Positions 8,762 to 17,038 are shown, counted from the first letter of the stretch. The stretch is DNA of 64,000 bases from Massilia sp. IC2-278 (GCF_020708045.1 NZ_JAJFES010000015.1:62001-126000); one strand, 5' to 3'. The notes: generated by a model from the sequence alone, not told the origin. Program-made: numbers and translations.

Positions 8762-8778
8762 GCTAAGTGTTTGCTAAT
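8762..8778 (-). promoter_or_regulatory. direct-repeat operator, minus orientation
   Basis: Read on the minus strand it is ATTAGC-AAACA-CTTAGC, with the same 11-bp period as the box at 8683 but opposite orientation. It lies 81 bp before the PBP7-like start. Together the boxes suggest that one regulator controls both divergent transcripts. Confidence 0.55.
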
Positions 8779-8859
8779 TCTCGGCCATTACGATGGCCGG
8801 ATTCGTATGCTCCGCTGTCCGATCGAGGGCGGCGGAGGCTTTGCCTGCCTCTTTCGAAG

Positions 8860-9849
8860 ATGAAAATACTGGTCCTCGTTTTCCTGTCCCTGGCATTCCT
8901 GCTGGGTTCCGCATCGTCCGTGCACGCCAACGGCAACCATGCCTCCGCCACGGCGCAGGCAAAAACAAAAGCGAAGGCAAAGACAAAAGCAAAAGCAAGA
9001 ACAAAGGCAAGAGCAAGAACAAAAGCAAAAACCAGGGCAAGAGCCGCGAAGCGGGTGCGTCACCCGAAGGCGGCCACGGTCAACCGTGCCAACGCCCAGC
9101 TGGCGGCCCTGCGCTCGAGCGCCGTCCTGGTGCTCGATCCGAAGACGCAGCGGGTCCTGTACCAGAAGAACGCACACGCGGTCATGCCGATCGCGTCGCT
9201 GACCAAGCTGATGACGGCCCTGGTCGTGCTGGAAGCCAAGCAGGACATGAAGGAAATGCTGACCGTCACCCAGGCCGACGTCGACCGCCTCAAGTATTCC
9301 TCGTCGCGCCTGCGCGTGGGCACCCGCCTGTCGCGCTCGTCCATGTTGCACCTTGCCCTGATGAGTTCGGAAAACCGCGCCGCCTCTGCGCTCGGGCGCA
9401 ACTACCCTGGCGGGACCGGGAAATTTGTCGAGGCGATGAATGCCAAGGCCAGGGCGCTGGGCATGCGCAGCACCCGCTACGTGGAACCGACCGGGCTGTC
9501 GAGCGCCAACGTATCGAGCCCGGAGGACCTGGCCAGGCTGGTGGTCGCCGTCGAGAAGAACCCATTGATCCGGCGCTACTCGACCGACCGCCACTTCACG
9601 ATCCGGCAGGCGCGCGAGCAGACCGTCTACCGCAACTCGAACCGGCTCACCGCAAGCCGCAGCTGGAAGATCCGCCTGCAAAAGACGGGGTATATCTCCG
9701 AGGCCGGCCGCTGCATGGTGCTGCATGCGGTGGTCAAGGGCAGGGCGACGGTGATGGTCTTCCTGAATTCCCAAGGAAAATTATCGCGTGCGGCCGATGC
9801 CAACCGGGTGCGTGCCTGGCTGACCACCTTCAATCCCTGGCGGCGCTGA
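8860..9849 (+). CDS. pbpG: D-alanyl-D-alanine endopeptidase, PBP7 type, with a long basic spacer
   Basis: A 329-residue exported serine peptidase of the S11 family. A signal peptide spans about residues 1-23. The catalytic motifs are S113-LTK, S170-EN and K275-TG, as in PBP7, which cuts peptidoglycan cross-links in the periplasm. Between signal peptide and enzyme, residues 33-66 are almost only Lys, Arg, Ala and Thr, encoded by a tandem AAAGCAA-like DNA repeat. This extension is not part of the usual enzyme and could bind an anionic wall or membrane surface. The start at MKILVLV is chosen because it begins a clean signal peptide. It is divergent from a two-component system that may regulate it. 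Confidence 0.88.
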   Translation: MKILVLVFLSLAFLLGSASSVHANGNHASATAQAKTKAKAKTKAKARTKARARTKAKTRARAAKRVRHPKAATVNRANAQLAALRSSAVLVLDPKTQRVLYQKNAHAVMPIASLTKLMTALVVLEAKQDMKEMLTVTQADVDRLKYSSSRLRVGTRLSRSSMLHLALMSSENRAASALGRNYPGGTGKFVEAMNAKARALGMRSTRYVEPTGLSSANVSSPEDLARLVVAVEKNPLIRRYSTDRHFTIRQAREQTVYRNSNRLTASRSWKIRLQKTGYISEAGRCMVLHAVVKGRATVMVFLNSQGKLSRAADANRVRAWLTTFNPWRR

Positions 9850-9858
9850 CGCGGCGCT

Positions 9859-10575
9859 TTACAGCCTGCCGATCTGCCGGTCGATCGCCTTCTGCGCCCG
9901 CTCGTTGCGCTCGCTGTAGCGGTCCGTCAGGTAGTCCGTGCGGCCGCGCAGCAGCAGCGTCATCTTGAACAGCTCTTCCATCACGTCCACCACGCGGTCG
10001 TAATAGGCCGAGGGCCGCATGCGCCCGGCCTCGTCGAATTCCTTGTAGGCCATCGGCACCGAGGACTGGTTCGGGATCGTGAACATGCGCATCCAGCGAC
10101 CCAGCAGGCGCAGGGTGTTCACCACGTTGAACGACTGCGAGCCACCGCACACCTGCATCACCGCCAGCGTGCGTCCCTGGCTCGGGCGGATCGCGCCCAT
10201 TTCCAGCGGAATCCAGTCGATCTGGTTCTTCATCACCGCCGTCACCGCGCCATGCCGCTCCGGGCTGCACCAGACCTGGCCTTCCGACCACAGGCACAGT
10301 TCGCGCAGCTCGGCCACTTTCGGGTGCGTTTCCGGCACGCTGCCCGCCATCGGCAATTCCATTGGGTCGAAGATCCTTGCCTCGGCCCCGAAGTGCGTCA
10401 AAATGCGCGCCGCCTCCTCGGTCAGGAAGCGGCTGAACGAGCGTTCGCGCAGCGAGCCGTACAGCAGCAGGATGCGCGGCGGGTGGTTCATGTCGCCCAC
10501 GGGCGCCAGCTTGTCCAGCGTCGGCAGGTCCAGCAGTGCGGGCCGGATGTTCGGGAGGTCGGCAAGCTTGTCCAT
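9859..10575 (-). CDS. arsH: NADPH-dependent FMN reductase ArsH
   Basis: A 238-residue flavoprotein of the NADPH-dependent FMN reductase family. It contains the ILLLYGSLRERSFSR flavin-binding start, EGQVWCSPERHGAVT and MQVCGGSQSFN, all typical of ArsH. ArsH is an organoarsenical oxidase or quinone reductase that adds protection to arsenic-resistance operons. It is last in the arsR-arsC-arsB-arsH operon, 13 bp after arsB, and ends 9 bp from the convergent PBP7-like gene. Confidence 0.93.
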   Translation of the reverse strand: MDKLADLPNIRPALLDLPTLDKLAPVGDMNHPPRILLLYGSLRERSFSRFLTEEAARILTHFGAEARIFDPMELPMAGSVPETHPKVAELRELCLWSEGQVWCSPERHGAVTAVMKNQIDWIPLEMGAIRPSQGRTLAVMQVCGGSQSFNVVNTLRLLGRWMRMFTIPNQSSVPMAYKEFDEAGRMRPSAYYDRVVDVMEELFKMTLLLRGRTDYLTDRYSERNERAQKAIDRQIGRL

Positions 10576-10588
10576 GTGTTCCTTTCGT

Positions 10589-11869
10589 TCAGCCCAGGCG
10601 CAGCGCCAGCGCGGCCAGGGTCAGGAGGAGAATCGGCAGCGTCAGCACGATGCCGACGCGGAAGTAATAGCCCCAGGAGATGCGGATGTCCTTGCTGGCC
10701 AGTACATGCAGCCAGAGCAGGGTGGCCAGGCTGCCGATCGGCGTCAGCTTCGGGCCCAGGTCGGCGCCGATGACGTTGGCGTAGACCATGGCTTCGCGCA
10801 CCACGCCTTGGGCCGATGTGGCGTCGATCGCCAGCGCACCCACCAGCACGGTCGGCATGTTGTTCATGACCGAGGACAGGACGGCCACGATGAAGCCGGT
10901 ACCGAGCGCCGCGCCCCATACGCCATGTTCGGCGCAGCGCTCGAACAGGGCGGTGAGCCAGGCGGTCAGCCCGGCGTTGCGCAGGCCGTAAACCACCAGG
11001 TACATCCCCAGCGAGAACACCACCACCTGCCAGGGCGCGCCGCGCAGCACTGCCCAGGTCGAGATGCGGTGCCCGCGCGCCGCCACCGCCAGCAGGACCG
11101 CGGCGCCGCCCGCCGCCACGGCGCTGATCGGGACGCCGGCTTCGTCGAGCCAGAAAAAACCGATCAACAGCAGCGCCAGGACCCACCAGCCGGCGACGAA
11201 GGTGGCGCGGTCGTGGATGGCCTGATCAGGGCGTTTCAGCTGGGCCAGGTCGTAGTCGGCCGGGATGTCCTTGCCGAAGAACCAGAGCAGCGCTGCCAGG
11301 GTCGCGGCCACCGATACCAAGTTGACCGGCGCCATCACCGCGGCATAGCGCGCGAAGCCAATGCCGAAGTAGTCGGCCGAGACGATGTTCACCAGGTTCG
11401 ACACGACCAGCGGCAGGCTGGCGGTGTCGGCGATGAACCCGGCGGCCATCACGAAAGCCAGCGTCGCCCGTGGCGTGAAGCGCAGCGCGGCCAGCATGGC
11501 GATGACGATGGGCGTGAGGATCAGTGCGGCGCCGTCGTTGGCGAACAGCGCGGCGACCGCGGCGCCGAGCAGCACCAGCATCGTGAACAGGCGCCGGCCA
11601 TTGCCGCCGCCCCAGCGCGCCACGTGCAGCGCCGCCCACTCGAAGAAGCCGGCCTTGTCGAGCAGCAGGCTGATGACGATCACGGCGACAAAGGCGCCGG
11701 TCGCGTTCCAGACGATGTGCCAGACCACGGGGATGTCGGCGGCCTGGACGACGCCGCTGAGCAGGGCGGCGAGGGCGCCCGCGCTGGCGCTCCAGCCAAT
11801 GCCCAGCCCGCGCGGCTGCCAGATGACGAGGACGAGCGTCACCAGGAAGATGAGGGAGGCAATCAGCAC
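10589..11869 (-). CDS. arsB: arsenite efflux permease ArsB
   Basis: A 426-residue membrane protein with eleven or twelve hydrophobic segments, the normal length of ArsB. Conserved features include FANDGAALILTPIV, SLPLVVSNLVNIVSADYF and SSVMNNMPTVLVGALAI. These match the arsenite/antimonite permease that extrudes As(III) using the proton gradient. It lies 22 bp after arsC in the operon. No arsA ATPase is present, so efflux must rely on the permease alone. Confidence 0.93.
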   Translation of the reverse strand: MLIASLIFLVTLVLVIWQPRGLGIGWSASAGALAALLSGVVQAADIPVVWHIVWNATGAFVAVIVISLLLDKAGFFEWAALHVARWGGGNGRRLFTMLVLLGAAVAALFANDGAALILTPIVIAMLAALRFTPRATLAFVMAAGFIADTASLPLVVSNLVNIVSADYFGIGFARYAAVMAPVNLVSVAATLAALLWFFGKDIPADYDLAQLKRPDQAIHDRATFVAGWWVLALLLIGFFWLDEAGVPISAVAAGGAAVLLAVAARGHRISTWAVLRGAPWQVVVFSLGMYLVVYGLRNAGLTAWLTALFERCAEHGVWGAALGTGFIVAVLSSVMNNMPTVLVGALAIDATSAQGVVREAMVYANVIGADLGPKLTPIGSLATLLWLHVLASKDIRISWGYYFRVGIVLTLPILLLTLAALALRLG

Positions 11870-11891
11870 GGCAGGCTCTCAAGCATGCGGG

Positions 11892-12371
11892 TCATGGCGC
11901 GACGCCGCCGATGCGGTCGAGCGCGGCTTTGAATCTGGTGCGGTCCTGCGCCAGTTCGTCCAGCGGGAGGGCAAGGAAAGCTTCGATGCGCGCGCGCAGG
12001 ATTGCATAGGCCTGCTCGAAGGCGGCAGCGATGTCCTCCTCGCTGCCGACGACATGGCTTGGGTCTTCCACGCCCCAGTGCGTGCGCAGGACCGGACCGA
12101 GGTAGGCCGGGCATGCTTCGCCCGCGGCGCCGGCGCAGACGGTGACCACGATGTCGGGCGTGGCCGGCAGCGCGTCCCAAGATTTGCTGTAGTAGCCGTC
12201 GGTGGCGATTCCCTTGCCGGCGAGTAGGGCCAGCGCCCGTTCGTTCAGCTTGCCGGTGGGTTGGCTGCCGGCGCTGATGGCGTGCCAGCCGGCTGGGGCG
12301 AGATGGTTGAAGACGGCTTCGCCAATCAGCGAACGGCAAGAGTTGCCGGTGCAAAGAAAGAGGATGTTCAT
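11892..12371 (-). CDS. arsC: arsenate reductase, thioredoxin-coupled
   Basis: A 159-residue reductase of the low-molecular-weight phosphatase fold. The P-loop is C7-TGNSC-R13. A second Cys pair at C79 and C87 (VTVCAGAAGEACP) provides the disulfide relay to thioredoxin. It reduces arsenate to arsenite for export by the neighbouring ArsB. The start at MNILFLCTGN is fixed by the P-loop lying within the first 15 residues. It lies 17 bp after arsR. Confidence 0.93.
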   Translation of the reverse strand: MNILFLCTGNSCRSLIGEAVFNHLAPAGWHAISAGSQPTGKLNERALALLAGKGIATDGYYSKSWDALPATPDIVVTVCAGAAGEACPAYLGPVLRTHWGVEDPSHVVGSEEDIAAAFEQAYAILRARIEAFLALPLDELAQDRTRFKAALDRIGGVAP

Positions 12372-12388
12372 CGGTACTTCCGAAAAAT

Positions 12389-12733
12389 TCAGGTATCGCA
12401 GGCACCGGCGCCTGGTGCACAGGCGGGCCTGCTGCCTGGCGTGCAGGGATCGCCGCCGCAGCAGTTTTCGGTGAGGAAGCCGAGCAGGGCGTTCATCGTA
12501 TCGAACTGCGCGGCATAGATGATGAAGCGGCCCTCCTGGCGCGGCACGACGAGCCCGGCGTGGGTCAGTTCCTTCAGGTGGAAGGAAAGCGAGGAAGCCG
12601 GCAGCGCCAGCGCCTGGGCGATCCTGCTTGCAGCCAGGCCGGCCGGCCCGGCCTGCACCAGCAGGCGGAAGGCGGCCAGGCGCGATTCCTGCGCCAGGGC
12701 GGCCAGCGCCGCCATGGCATCCGCATTGTCCAT
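12389..12733 (-). CDS. arsR: ArsR-type arsenic-responsive repressor with a Cys-rich tail
   Basis: A 114-residue winged-helix repressor, first in the arsenic operon. Residues about 5-85 form the HTH domain (SSLSFHLKELTHAGLVV). The tail carries five Cys, with an adjacent CC pair (ENCCGGDPC), which probably forms the As(III) site. ArsR proteins leave the operator when As(III) binds. The Met at 12733 is chosen because the upstream extension would run through the promoter. A palindrome that could be its operator lies at 12772-12781. Confidence 0.92.
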   Translation of the reverse strand: MDNADAMAALAALAQESRLAAFRLLVQAGPAGLAASRIAQALALPASSLSFHLKELTHAGLVVPRQEGRFIIYAAQFDTMNALLGFLTENCCGGDPCTPGSRPACAPGAGACDT

Positions 12734-12763
12734 CTCTGCTCCATTTTTCAGTTTGACATTTCC

Positions 12764-12791
12764 AGTATAGTCGAAATTTCGTGCAGGGCAA
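12764..12791 (-). promoter_or_regulatory. arsR promoter with operator palindrome
   Basis: On the minus strand, TTGCCC and TATACT are separated by 16 bp and could be the -35 and -10 boxes. The perfect palindrome CGAAATTTCG at 12772-12781 lies between them, where a bound ArsR would block polymerase. The -10 ends about 30 bp before the arsR start. Confidence 0.5.
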
Positions 12792-12861
12792 GCCGGAGCG
12801 TGCCTTGCGCGCCTCGCCGATCCCGTGCAGAGTAGTGCCTTCATCGCAACAGAAGGACACC

Positions 12862-13626
12862 ATGCTCACTGAACGTGTCGATTTCCAGGGGCCGCACGGC
12901 AAGCTCTCGGCCAAGCTGGACATGCCCAACGGCGCCCCGCGCGCTTACGGCGTTTTCGCCCACTGCTTCACCTGCAGCAAGGATGTGCTGGCGGCGAACC
13001 GCATCTGCCACGGCCTGGCCGAGCGCGGCGTGGCGATGCTGCGCTTCGATTTCGCCGGCCTGGGCGCTAGCGCGGGCAACTTTGCCGACACCAATTTTTC
13101 CTCGAACGTGGACGACCTGATCGCGGCCGCCGACTTCCTGCGCACGCGCTTCGAGGCGCCGCGATTACTCGTGGGGCACAGCATGGGCGGCACGGCGGTA
13201 CTGGCGGCGGCGCAGCGCATTCCAGAATCGAAGGCCGCGGTGACGATCGCGTCGCCGAGCGATCCGCATTACGTGGTCGACAAGCTGCTGTCCGAGCACC
13301 TGGATACGCTGGCCCGGCTGGGCGAGGCGCGGGTCAAGCTGGCGGGGCGCGATTTCCAGATTCGCCAGCAGTTCGTGGAGGATGCGACGCAGCACCAATT
13401 GACGGATCGGATTGCAGGGCTGGGGCGGGCGCTGATGGTGATGCATGCGCCGCAGGACGATACGGTTGATATCGCGAATGGGCAGCGGATTTTCGAACTA
13501 GCGGCGTTTCCGAAGAGCTTCGTGTCGCTCGACGGGATGGATCATCTGGTGACGGGAAGGGAAGATGCGGCGCAGGTGGCCAGGATGATTGCGGCGTGGA
13601 GTGCGCGATATATCGATGGCGTGTAG
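12862..13626 (+). CDS. alpha/beta hydrolase, resembling the N-half of hydrolase/OsmC fusions
   Basis: A 254-residue serine hydrolase. The nucleophile elbow is GHSMGG, the acid lies in the APQDDTVD segment, and the His is in GMDHLVTG. The N-terminus (MLTERVDFQGPHGKLSAKLDMP, FAHCFTCSKD) matches the hydrolase half of two-domain hydrolase/OsmC proteins, but the OsmC domain is absent and the protein ends soon after the last hydrolase helix. The substrate is unknown. It is divergent from arsR across a short promoter region. Its last 56 bp are repeated, with changes, at 14319-14374. Confidence 0.85.
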   Translation: MLTERVDFQGPHGKLSAKLDMPNGAPRAYGVFAHCFTCSKDVLAANRICHGLAERGVAMLRFDFAGLGASAGNFADTNFSSNVDDLIAAADFLRTRFEAPRLLVGHSMGGTAVLAAAQRIPESKAAVTIASPSDPHYVVDKLLSEHLDTLARLGEARVKLAGRDFQIRQQFVEDATQHQLTDRIAGLGRALMVMHAPQDDTVDIANGQRIFELAAFPKSFVSLDGMDHLVTGREDAAQVARMIAAWSARYIDGV

Positions 13627-14374
13627 CCGGTCTTAGCTTTTACCCAAGGTTGCGCTCGTGCAAAAATGAAATGATATGCTCAAGCGATGGCTTGGAATTT
13701 ATATCCATGGAAAACGACTAAATGCGCGTTTGCTTTTATATATTTCTTGCTAGTTTGATGACTGGTCTTTCAATGCCCTGTATGGCGAAAGACGACAATG
13801 ACGATTCCAATGTGACCCGGGTGCTGCTGCAAGATCTGGTCGCGCGACCAGCACGGTATGAGGGGAAACGCATTGAGGTTATCGGGATCTATATATTCTC
13901 TTTACCAAGAAGCTTTATCGTTTCAAGAGCAGAGGATTATGTTTCATTTGATGGTTCGGACTTAAATAATCAAAAGGTTGCTTTGGAGATTGGCAAATAT
14001 CGTGCCAAAATCGGAGATGATGCTCGTATGGCAGAGTCCAAATATGGATATTTGGCCGACGGCGTCGTCGTTAAAGTAAGAGGCAAGTTTTTTAATCAAC
14101 AATCACACGGTATGTGGGTTGCATTAGTAATTGATGATATTCAAGAGTTTGTAGCCTGCAATGATAGTGAAGTGCGTTGTTGACTTGGGAATTAATATAA
14201 TTGTGGGATTCGGAAAGTCAAGTTGAATGAAAGCTTTGAGAGCAGACGAGCAGAGGCTTGTCCGACATTCGAACATGCCTCAACTATAGTTGTTTTTTTT
14301 GATAAAGAAGATATTACTCGCAGGTCGCCAGGATAATGGCGGCGTGGGGTGCGCGCCATATCAATGCGGCGTGA
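13571..14374. repeat. imperfect direct repeat bounding an AT-rich insert
   Basis: Bases 13571-13626 (3' end of the hydrolase gene including its stop) recur at 14319-14374 with roughly one base in five changed and short indels. Both contain GCGGCGTGG and GTGCGCG. The DNA between is clearly AT-richer than its surroundings and holds one small gene. The arrangement suggests a segment that arrived by recombination at, or duplicated, the hydrolase 3' end. Confidence 0.65.
13722..14183 (+). CDS. exported small protein of unknown function in an AT-rich segment
   Basis: A 153-residue protein with a signal peptide (cleavage probably after MPCMA near residue 22). The mature part begins DDNDDSN. It contains LLQDLVARPARYEGKRIEVIGIY, a pattern seen in secreted OB-fold-like proteins, and is otherwise unrecognised. 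Codon use is AT-rich, with many TTT, ATA and AAT codons, unlike every neighbour. With the flanking repeat this points to foreign origin. No partner gene lies in the insert. Confidence 0.7.
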   Translation: MRVCFYIFLASLMTGLSMPCMAKDDNDDSNVTRVLLQDLVARPARYEGKRIEVIGIYIFSLPRSFIVSRAEDYVSFDGSDLNNQKVALEIGKYRAKIGDDARMAESKYGYLADGVVVKVRGKFFNQQSHGMWVALVIDDIQEFVACNDSEVRC

Positions 14375-14589
14375 CGGATCGACATGCTAATCGTACGGTG
14401 GGCACCCCGTGCCCACGCGAAAGCCAGCGTAAGTTAGCCTCGTTTGAGCGCGAATAGCTGATGCGCCGCGGAGTCTCATCAGGAAGCACCGCGACATGAA
14501 AACGGAGCCGGTATAACACGGCCAACATGGCGCCAGCTTCCGCGTGGGCACGGCGTGCCCACCGTACGGTTGACGCCAGTGGCTAATGC
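14184..14589. other. gene-free region with insert boundary and palindrome
   Basis: The first part is the AT-rich tail of the insert, including a 12-bp palindrome at 14281-14292 followed by a run of T that could weakly terminate transcription. Then comes the second copy of the hydrolase 3' end (14319-14374) and a family B palindromic pair (14392-14568). No coding sequence is supported. Confidence 0.6.
14392..14568. repeat. paired palindromic repeat, family B (GGGCACCCCGTGCCC core)
   Basis: Bases 14392-14424 and 14536-14568 are inverted copies of each other with two mismatches. Each arm is itself a hairpin (GTGGGCAC and GTGCCCAC). The outer ends read CGTACGGTGG here, where other copies in the window read CGTAGGGTGG. 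The spacer shows no gene. Confidence 0.8.
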
Positions 14590-14940
14590 TTACTCGTCGA
14601 AGTCTTCGGCGAGGTTCTTCCAGCCGCGCGCCTTGGCAAACGCCGTGAATTCTTCCGGCGCCTCGAGCACGATCAGCTTGCGCTCCTGCAGCCCCGGATC
14701 GCTGTGTCCGAAGTCAGGCCCCTTGTACCCGAGCGCACGCAGGCGGTCGATGATGTTCTTAACCAGCACGCGGTCCTTGTACAAGCCGCTGTCGAGCGGT
14801 TTGGCAAAGTCCACGTACACGTCGATGATCCCGTAACCCTCGTCGAAAATGCGGATCGCCTTGACGTCGTGGGTACGGCCGGTGCTGTCCGCGGCCTGGA
14901 AAGGCCCGGACAACTCGATGTCTGAAGAGTCGGTAGTCAT
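14590..14940 (-). CDS. acidic soluble protein of unknown function
   Basis: A 116-residue protein without signal peptide or membrane segment. It is acidic at both ends and has an IRIFDEGYGIIDVYVDF strand-rich middle. The C-terminal half contains APEEFTAFAKARGWKNLAEDFDE. I do not recognise the family. It starts 26 bp from the stop of the M61 peptidase on the same strand, so it is probably transcribed after that gene. Confidence 0.7.
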   Translation of the reverse strand: MTTDSSDIELSGPFQAADSTGRTHDVKAIRIFDEGYGIIDVYVDFAKPLDSGLYKDRVLVKNIIDRLRALGYKGPDFGHSDPGLQERKLIVLEAPEEFTAFAKARGWKNLAEDFDE

Positions 14941-14966
14941 GCCCGAAGCATACCACCGACCCGGGA

Positions 14967-16880
14967 TTACTTCAGCGCCTTGTAGATCGCGTCCAGGCGG
15001 TCCGGCGTGCCCGGGATGCGTTCCAGGCGCGGGTAGCGCAGGCCGTCGTGGTAGTCGAGCGAGATGGTGCGCAGGTTGTTGCCCTTGCGGACCAGCAGCT
15101 CGATCGGCGCTTTCGTGCCCTTGGCCGCCTTTACCGCCGCCTTCAGCACCTCCGCCTTGTAGGCCCGGTTGTTCACCGCCACGACCGTCGTGTTGCCGGC
15201 CAGGCCGGCGCGGAAGCCCACGCCATCCCAGATCACGTTGCTCACGCCGCCATCGGCGCGCACCGAGAAGCCCAACGAATAGCTGAAGTCGGCCGACTTG
15301 CTGCGTTCTTCGCTCGCCTTGATGGCGTCGGTCGGGGTGTCGGTGTAGACCAGCTTCCAGCCGGCGCGCTGCAAGCCGTCGAGCGGGGCGCCCGGGCCGT
15401 GGCCTTCGACGCGGGTGCGCAGGAAGGGCGCCCAGTCGAATTTCTGCACCTTGTCGAGCGCGGCGACCACGTCTTCGAAGGTGTAGAAGGCCGGCAGCAT
15501 GCTGCCGTTGTTGATGCCGTAGAAGGCGCGTGCGAAGTCGTCGAGCGAGCGCTTGTCGCCGGACAGTTCGCGGATCTTGGTGTCGACGTCGAGCCAGATC
15601 AGCGCGCCTTCCGAGTAGTAGTCTTCGCTGCGCTGCCAGTTACTCCAGGCGAGCGCGCGGCGGCCGGCGATGATCGGGTCGTTCACCGTGTCCTGCATGG
15701 CGCGCCAGGCGCGGCCCTGGGTGTTGTCGTAGCGGGCGGCGGTGGCGGCCAGCGTGTTGCGTGCGGCTTCCTTCGAGACCAGGCCCGAGCGCGCGGCGAG
15801 GATGCCGCCCCAGTACTGGGTCTGGCCTTCGTACACCCACAGCAGGCTGTTCTGCAGCGGCGTGTTGAAGTTCGGGACGTCCTGGCCGGCCGGGCGGCGG
15901 AACTTGCCGTTCCACGAGTGGGTGTACTCGTGCGGCAGCAAATCGCGGCCTGCTTCGCTGCGCGCCCAGTCGGTGAAGTAGCCCGGCTTCACGCCGTTCT
16001 CGCTCGACTGGTGGTGCTCGCGGCCGACGCCGCCGAATTCGTCCGACAGGGCCAGCAGGAAGTCGTAGTGCTGGTAATGGTGCGAGCCGAACAGCTTGAG
16101 CGATTGCTGGACCATCGCGCGGTGGGCGGCGATCTGTTCCGGCTTGGCTTCCAGGCTCTCGGCGTTGTCGGCAACCACGTTCAGCGACACGCGCACCTTG
16201 GCGCCCGGGTCGAGGTCGAACTGCTTGAAGTGGCGGCCGGCGAACAGTGGCGAATCGATCAGGGTTTCCAGGTCGTGCGGCTGGAACTGGACTTCGTCGC
16301 CCTGGCGCGTTGCCGTCTCCAGCGCGGTGCCGTACTGCCAGCCTGCCGGGAGCGTGAGCGACGGCTGCACCGTGATGCGGCGCGCCACGTAGCCGGCGGG
16401 GTAGAGCGTCACCGATGGCCACTGCAGGCCGATGATGTCGTCGGTCATGACGATGCGGCCCTGGCCCGGGTCGAGCGGCGACAGGAACTGGTATTCGACG
16501 TCCAGCGTCGTGGCGCCTTCCGGCACGGTGACGTGGAAGGCGAAGACTTCGACCGGGTCGCGCGCCCATTCGACGGCTTTGCCGTTGGCGCTGAACTTCA
16601 GGCCGGCCAGCTGGGTCAGCGGACCGCTCGGGCCGTGGTTCGCCGGCAGCCATTGCGGGTACAGGAAAGTCATCGGGCCCGGTTTCACCGGCACCGTCAT
16701 GCGCATGCGGAAGATCTGCTGCGACAGGTTGGTCGCATCGACCTTCAGGACGATGGTGCCGGGGTAGGGCTGGTCGACTGGGGCCGGCACGGCGGCTTGG
16801 GCCGGGAAGGCCAGTGCGAGCGCGAGGGCGAGGGCGGACGCCGATTTGGCGGCAAGGGAAAACGGGCTGTGAGCGGTCAT
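14967..16880 (-). CDS. exported M61-family glycyl aminopeptidase with PDZ domain
   Basis: A 637-residue exported metalloprotease with a signal peptide (1 to about 29, ending AFPAQA). The N-terminal beta domain is followed by the catalytic domain with the zinc motif H317-EYT-H321 and, later, the Glu-containing segment YYSEGALIWLDVD. A PDZ domain occupies roughly the last 110 residues (YSLGFSVRADGG, AGNTTVVAVNN). M61 peptidases remove N-terminal residues, often Gly. The Met at 16880 is chosen because it begins a clean signal peptide. Confidence 0.9.
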   Translation of the reverse strand: MTAHSPFSLAAKSASALALALALAFPAQAAVPAPVDQPYPGTIVLKVDATNLSQQIFRMRMTVPVKPGPMTFLYPQWLPANHGPSGPLTQLAGLKFSANGKAVEWARDPVEVFAFHVTVPEGATTLDVEYQFLSPLDPGQGRIVMTDDIIGLQWPSVTLYPAGYVARRITVQPSLTLPAGWQYGTALETATRQGDEVQFQPHDLETLIDSPLFAGRHFKQFDLDPGAKVRVSLNVVADNAESLEAKPEQIAAHRAMVQQSLKLFGSHHYQHYDFLLALSDEFGGVGREHHQSSENGVKPGYFTDWARSEAGRDLLPHEYTHSWNGKFRRPAGQDVPNFNTPLQNSLLWVYEGQTQYWGGILAARSGLVSKEAARNTLAATAARYDNTQGRAWRAMQDTVNDPIIAGRRALAWSNWQRSEDYYSEGALIWLDVDTKIRELSGDKRSLDDFARAFYGINNGSMLPAFYTFEDVVAALDKVQKFDWAPFLRTRVEGHGPGAPLDGLQRAGWKLVYTDTPTDAIKASEERSKSADFSYSLGFSVRADGGVSNVIWDGVGFRAGLAGNTTVVAVNNRAYKAEVLKAAVKAAKGTKAPIELLVRKGNNLRTISLDYHDGLRYPRLERIPGTPDRLDAIYKALK

Positions 16881-17011
16881 CTTGTGATGTGTGCGGGTGA
16901 CAAAACCGGACGAGTGTAGCACGCACCCTGTGCCGGAAAGCATTGAAATACTCCGAAACATCATTGCAAATAAAATTTGCAAAATAGCTTAAAAATCCGT
17001 ATTTCGTATCC

Positions 17012-17038
17012 CTTGAAAATCGATTGGGATGGCATTAG
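17012..17038 (+). promoter_or_regulatory. possible heat-shock (sigma-32) promoter
   Basis: CTTGAAA at 17012-17018 matches the sigma-32 -35 box exactly. A weak -10 (GGCATTAG at 17031-17038) follows 12 bp later. It would give a leader of about 60 nt before the Hsp20 gene. Confidence 0.4.

Larger units (their letters stand above)
8491..8859. other. divergent intergenic region with paired regulator boxes
   Basis: This stretch separates the response regulator from the PBP7-like gene. It holds an exact 13-bp inverted repeat (8678-8690 and 8760-8772) that arises from two oppositely oriented copies of a CTTAGC-N5-CTTAGC-type site. Between them is an imperfect hairpin around GATGATCC. Nothing in it looks like a gene. 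Confidence 0.6.

Noticed and set aside
8954..9057. Tandem AAAGCAA-like repeats as a possible repeat array
   Set aside because: They lie in frame inside the PBP7-type gene and encode its basic spacer.
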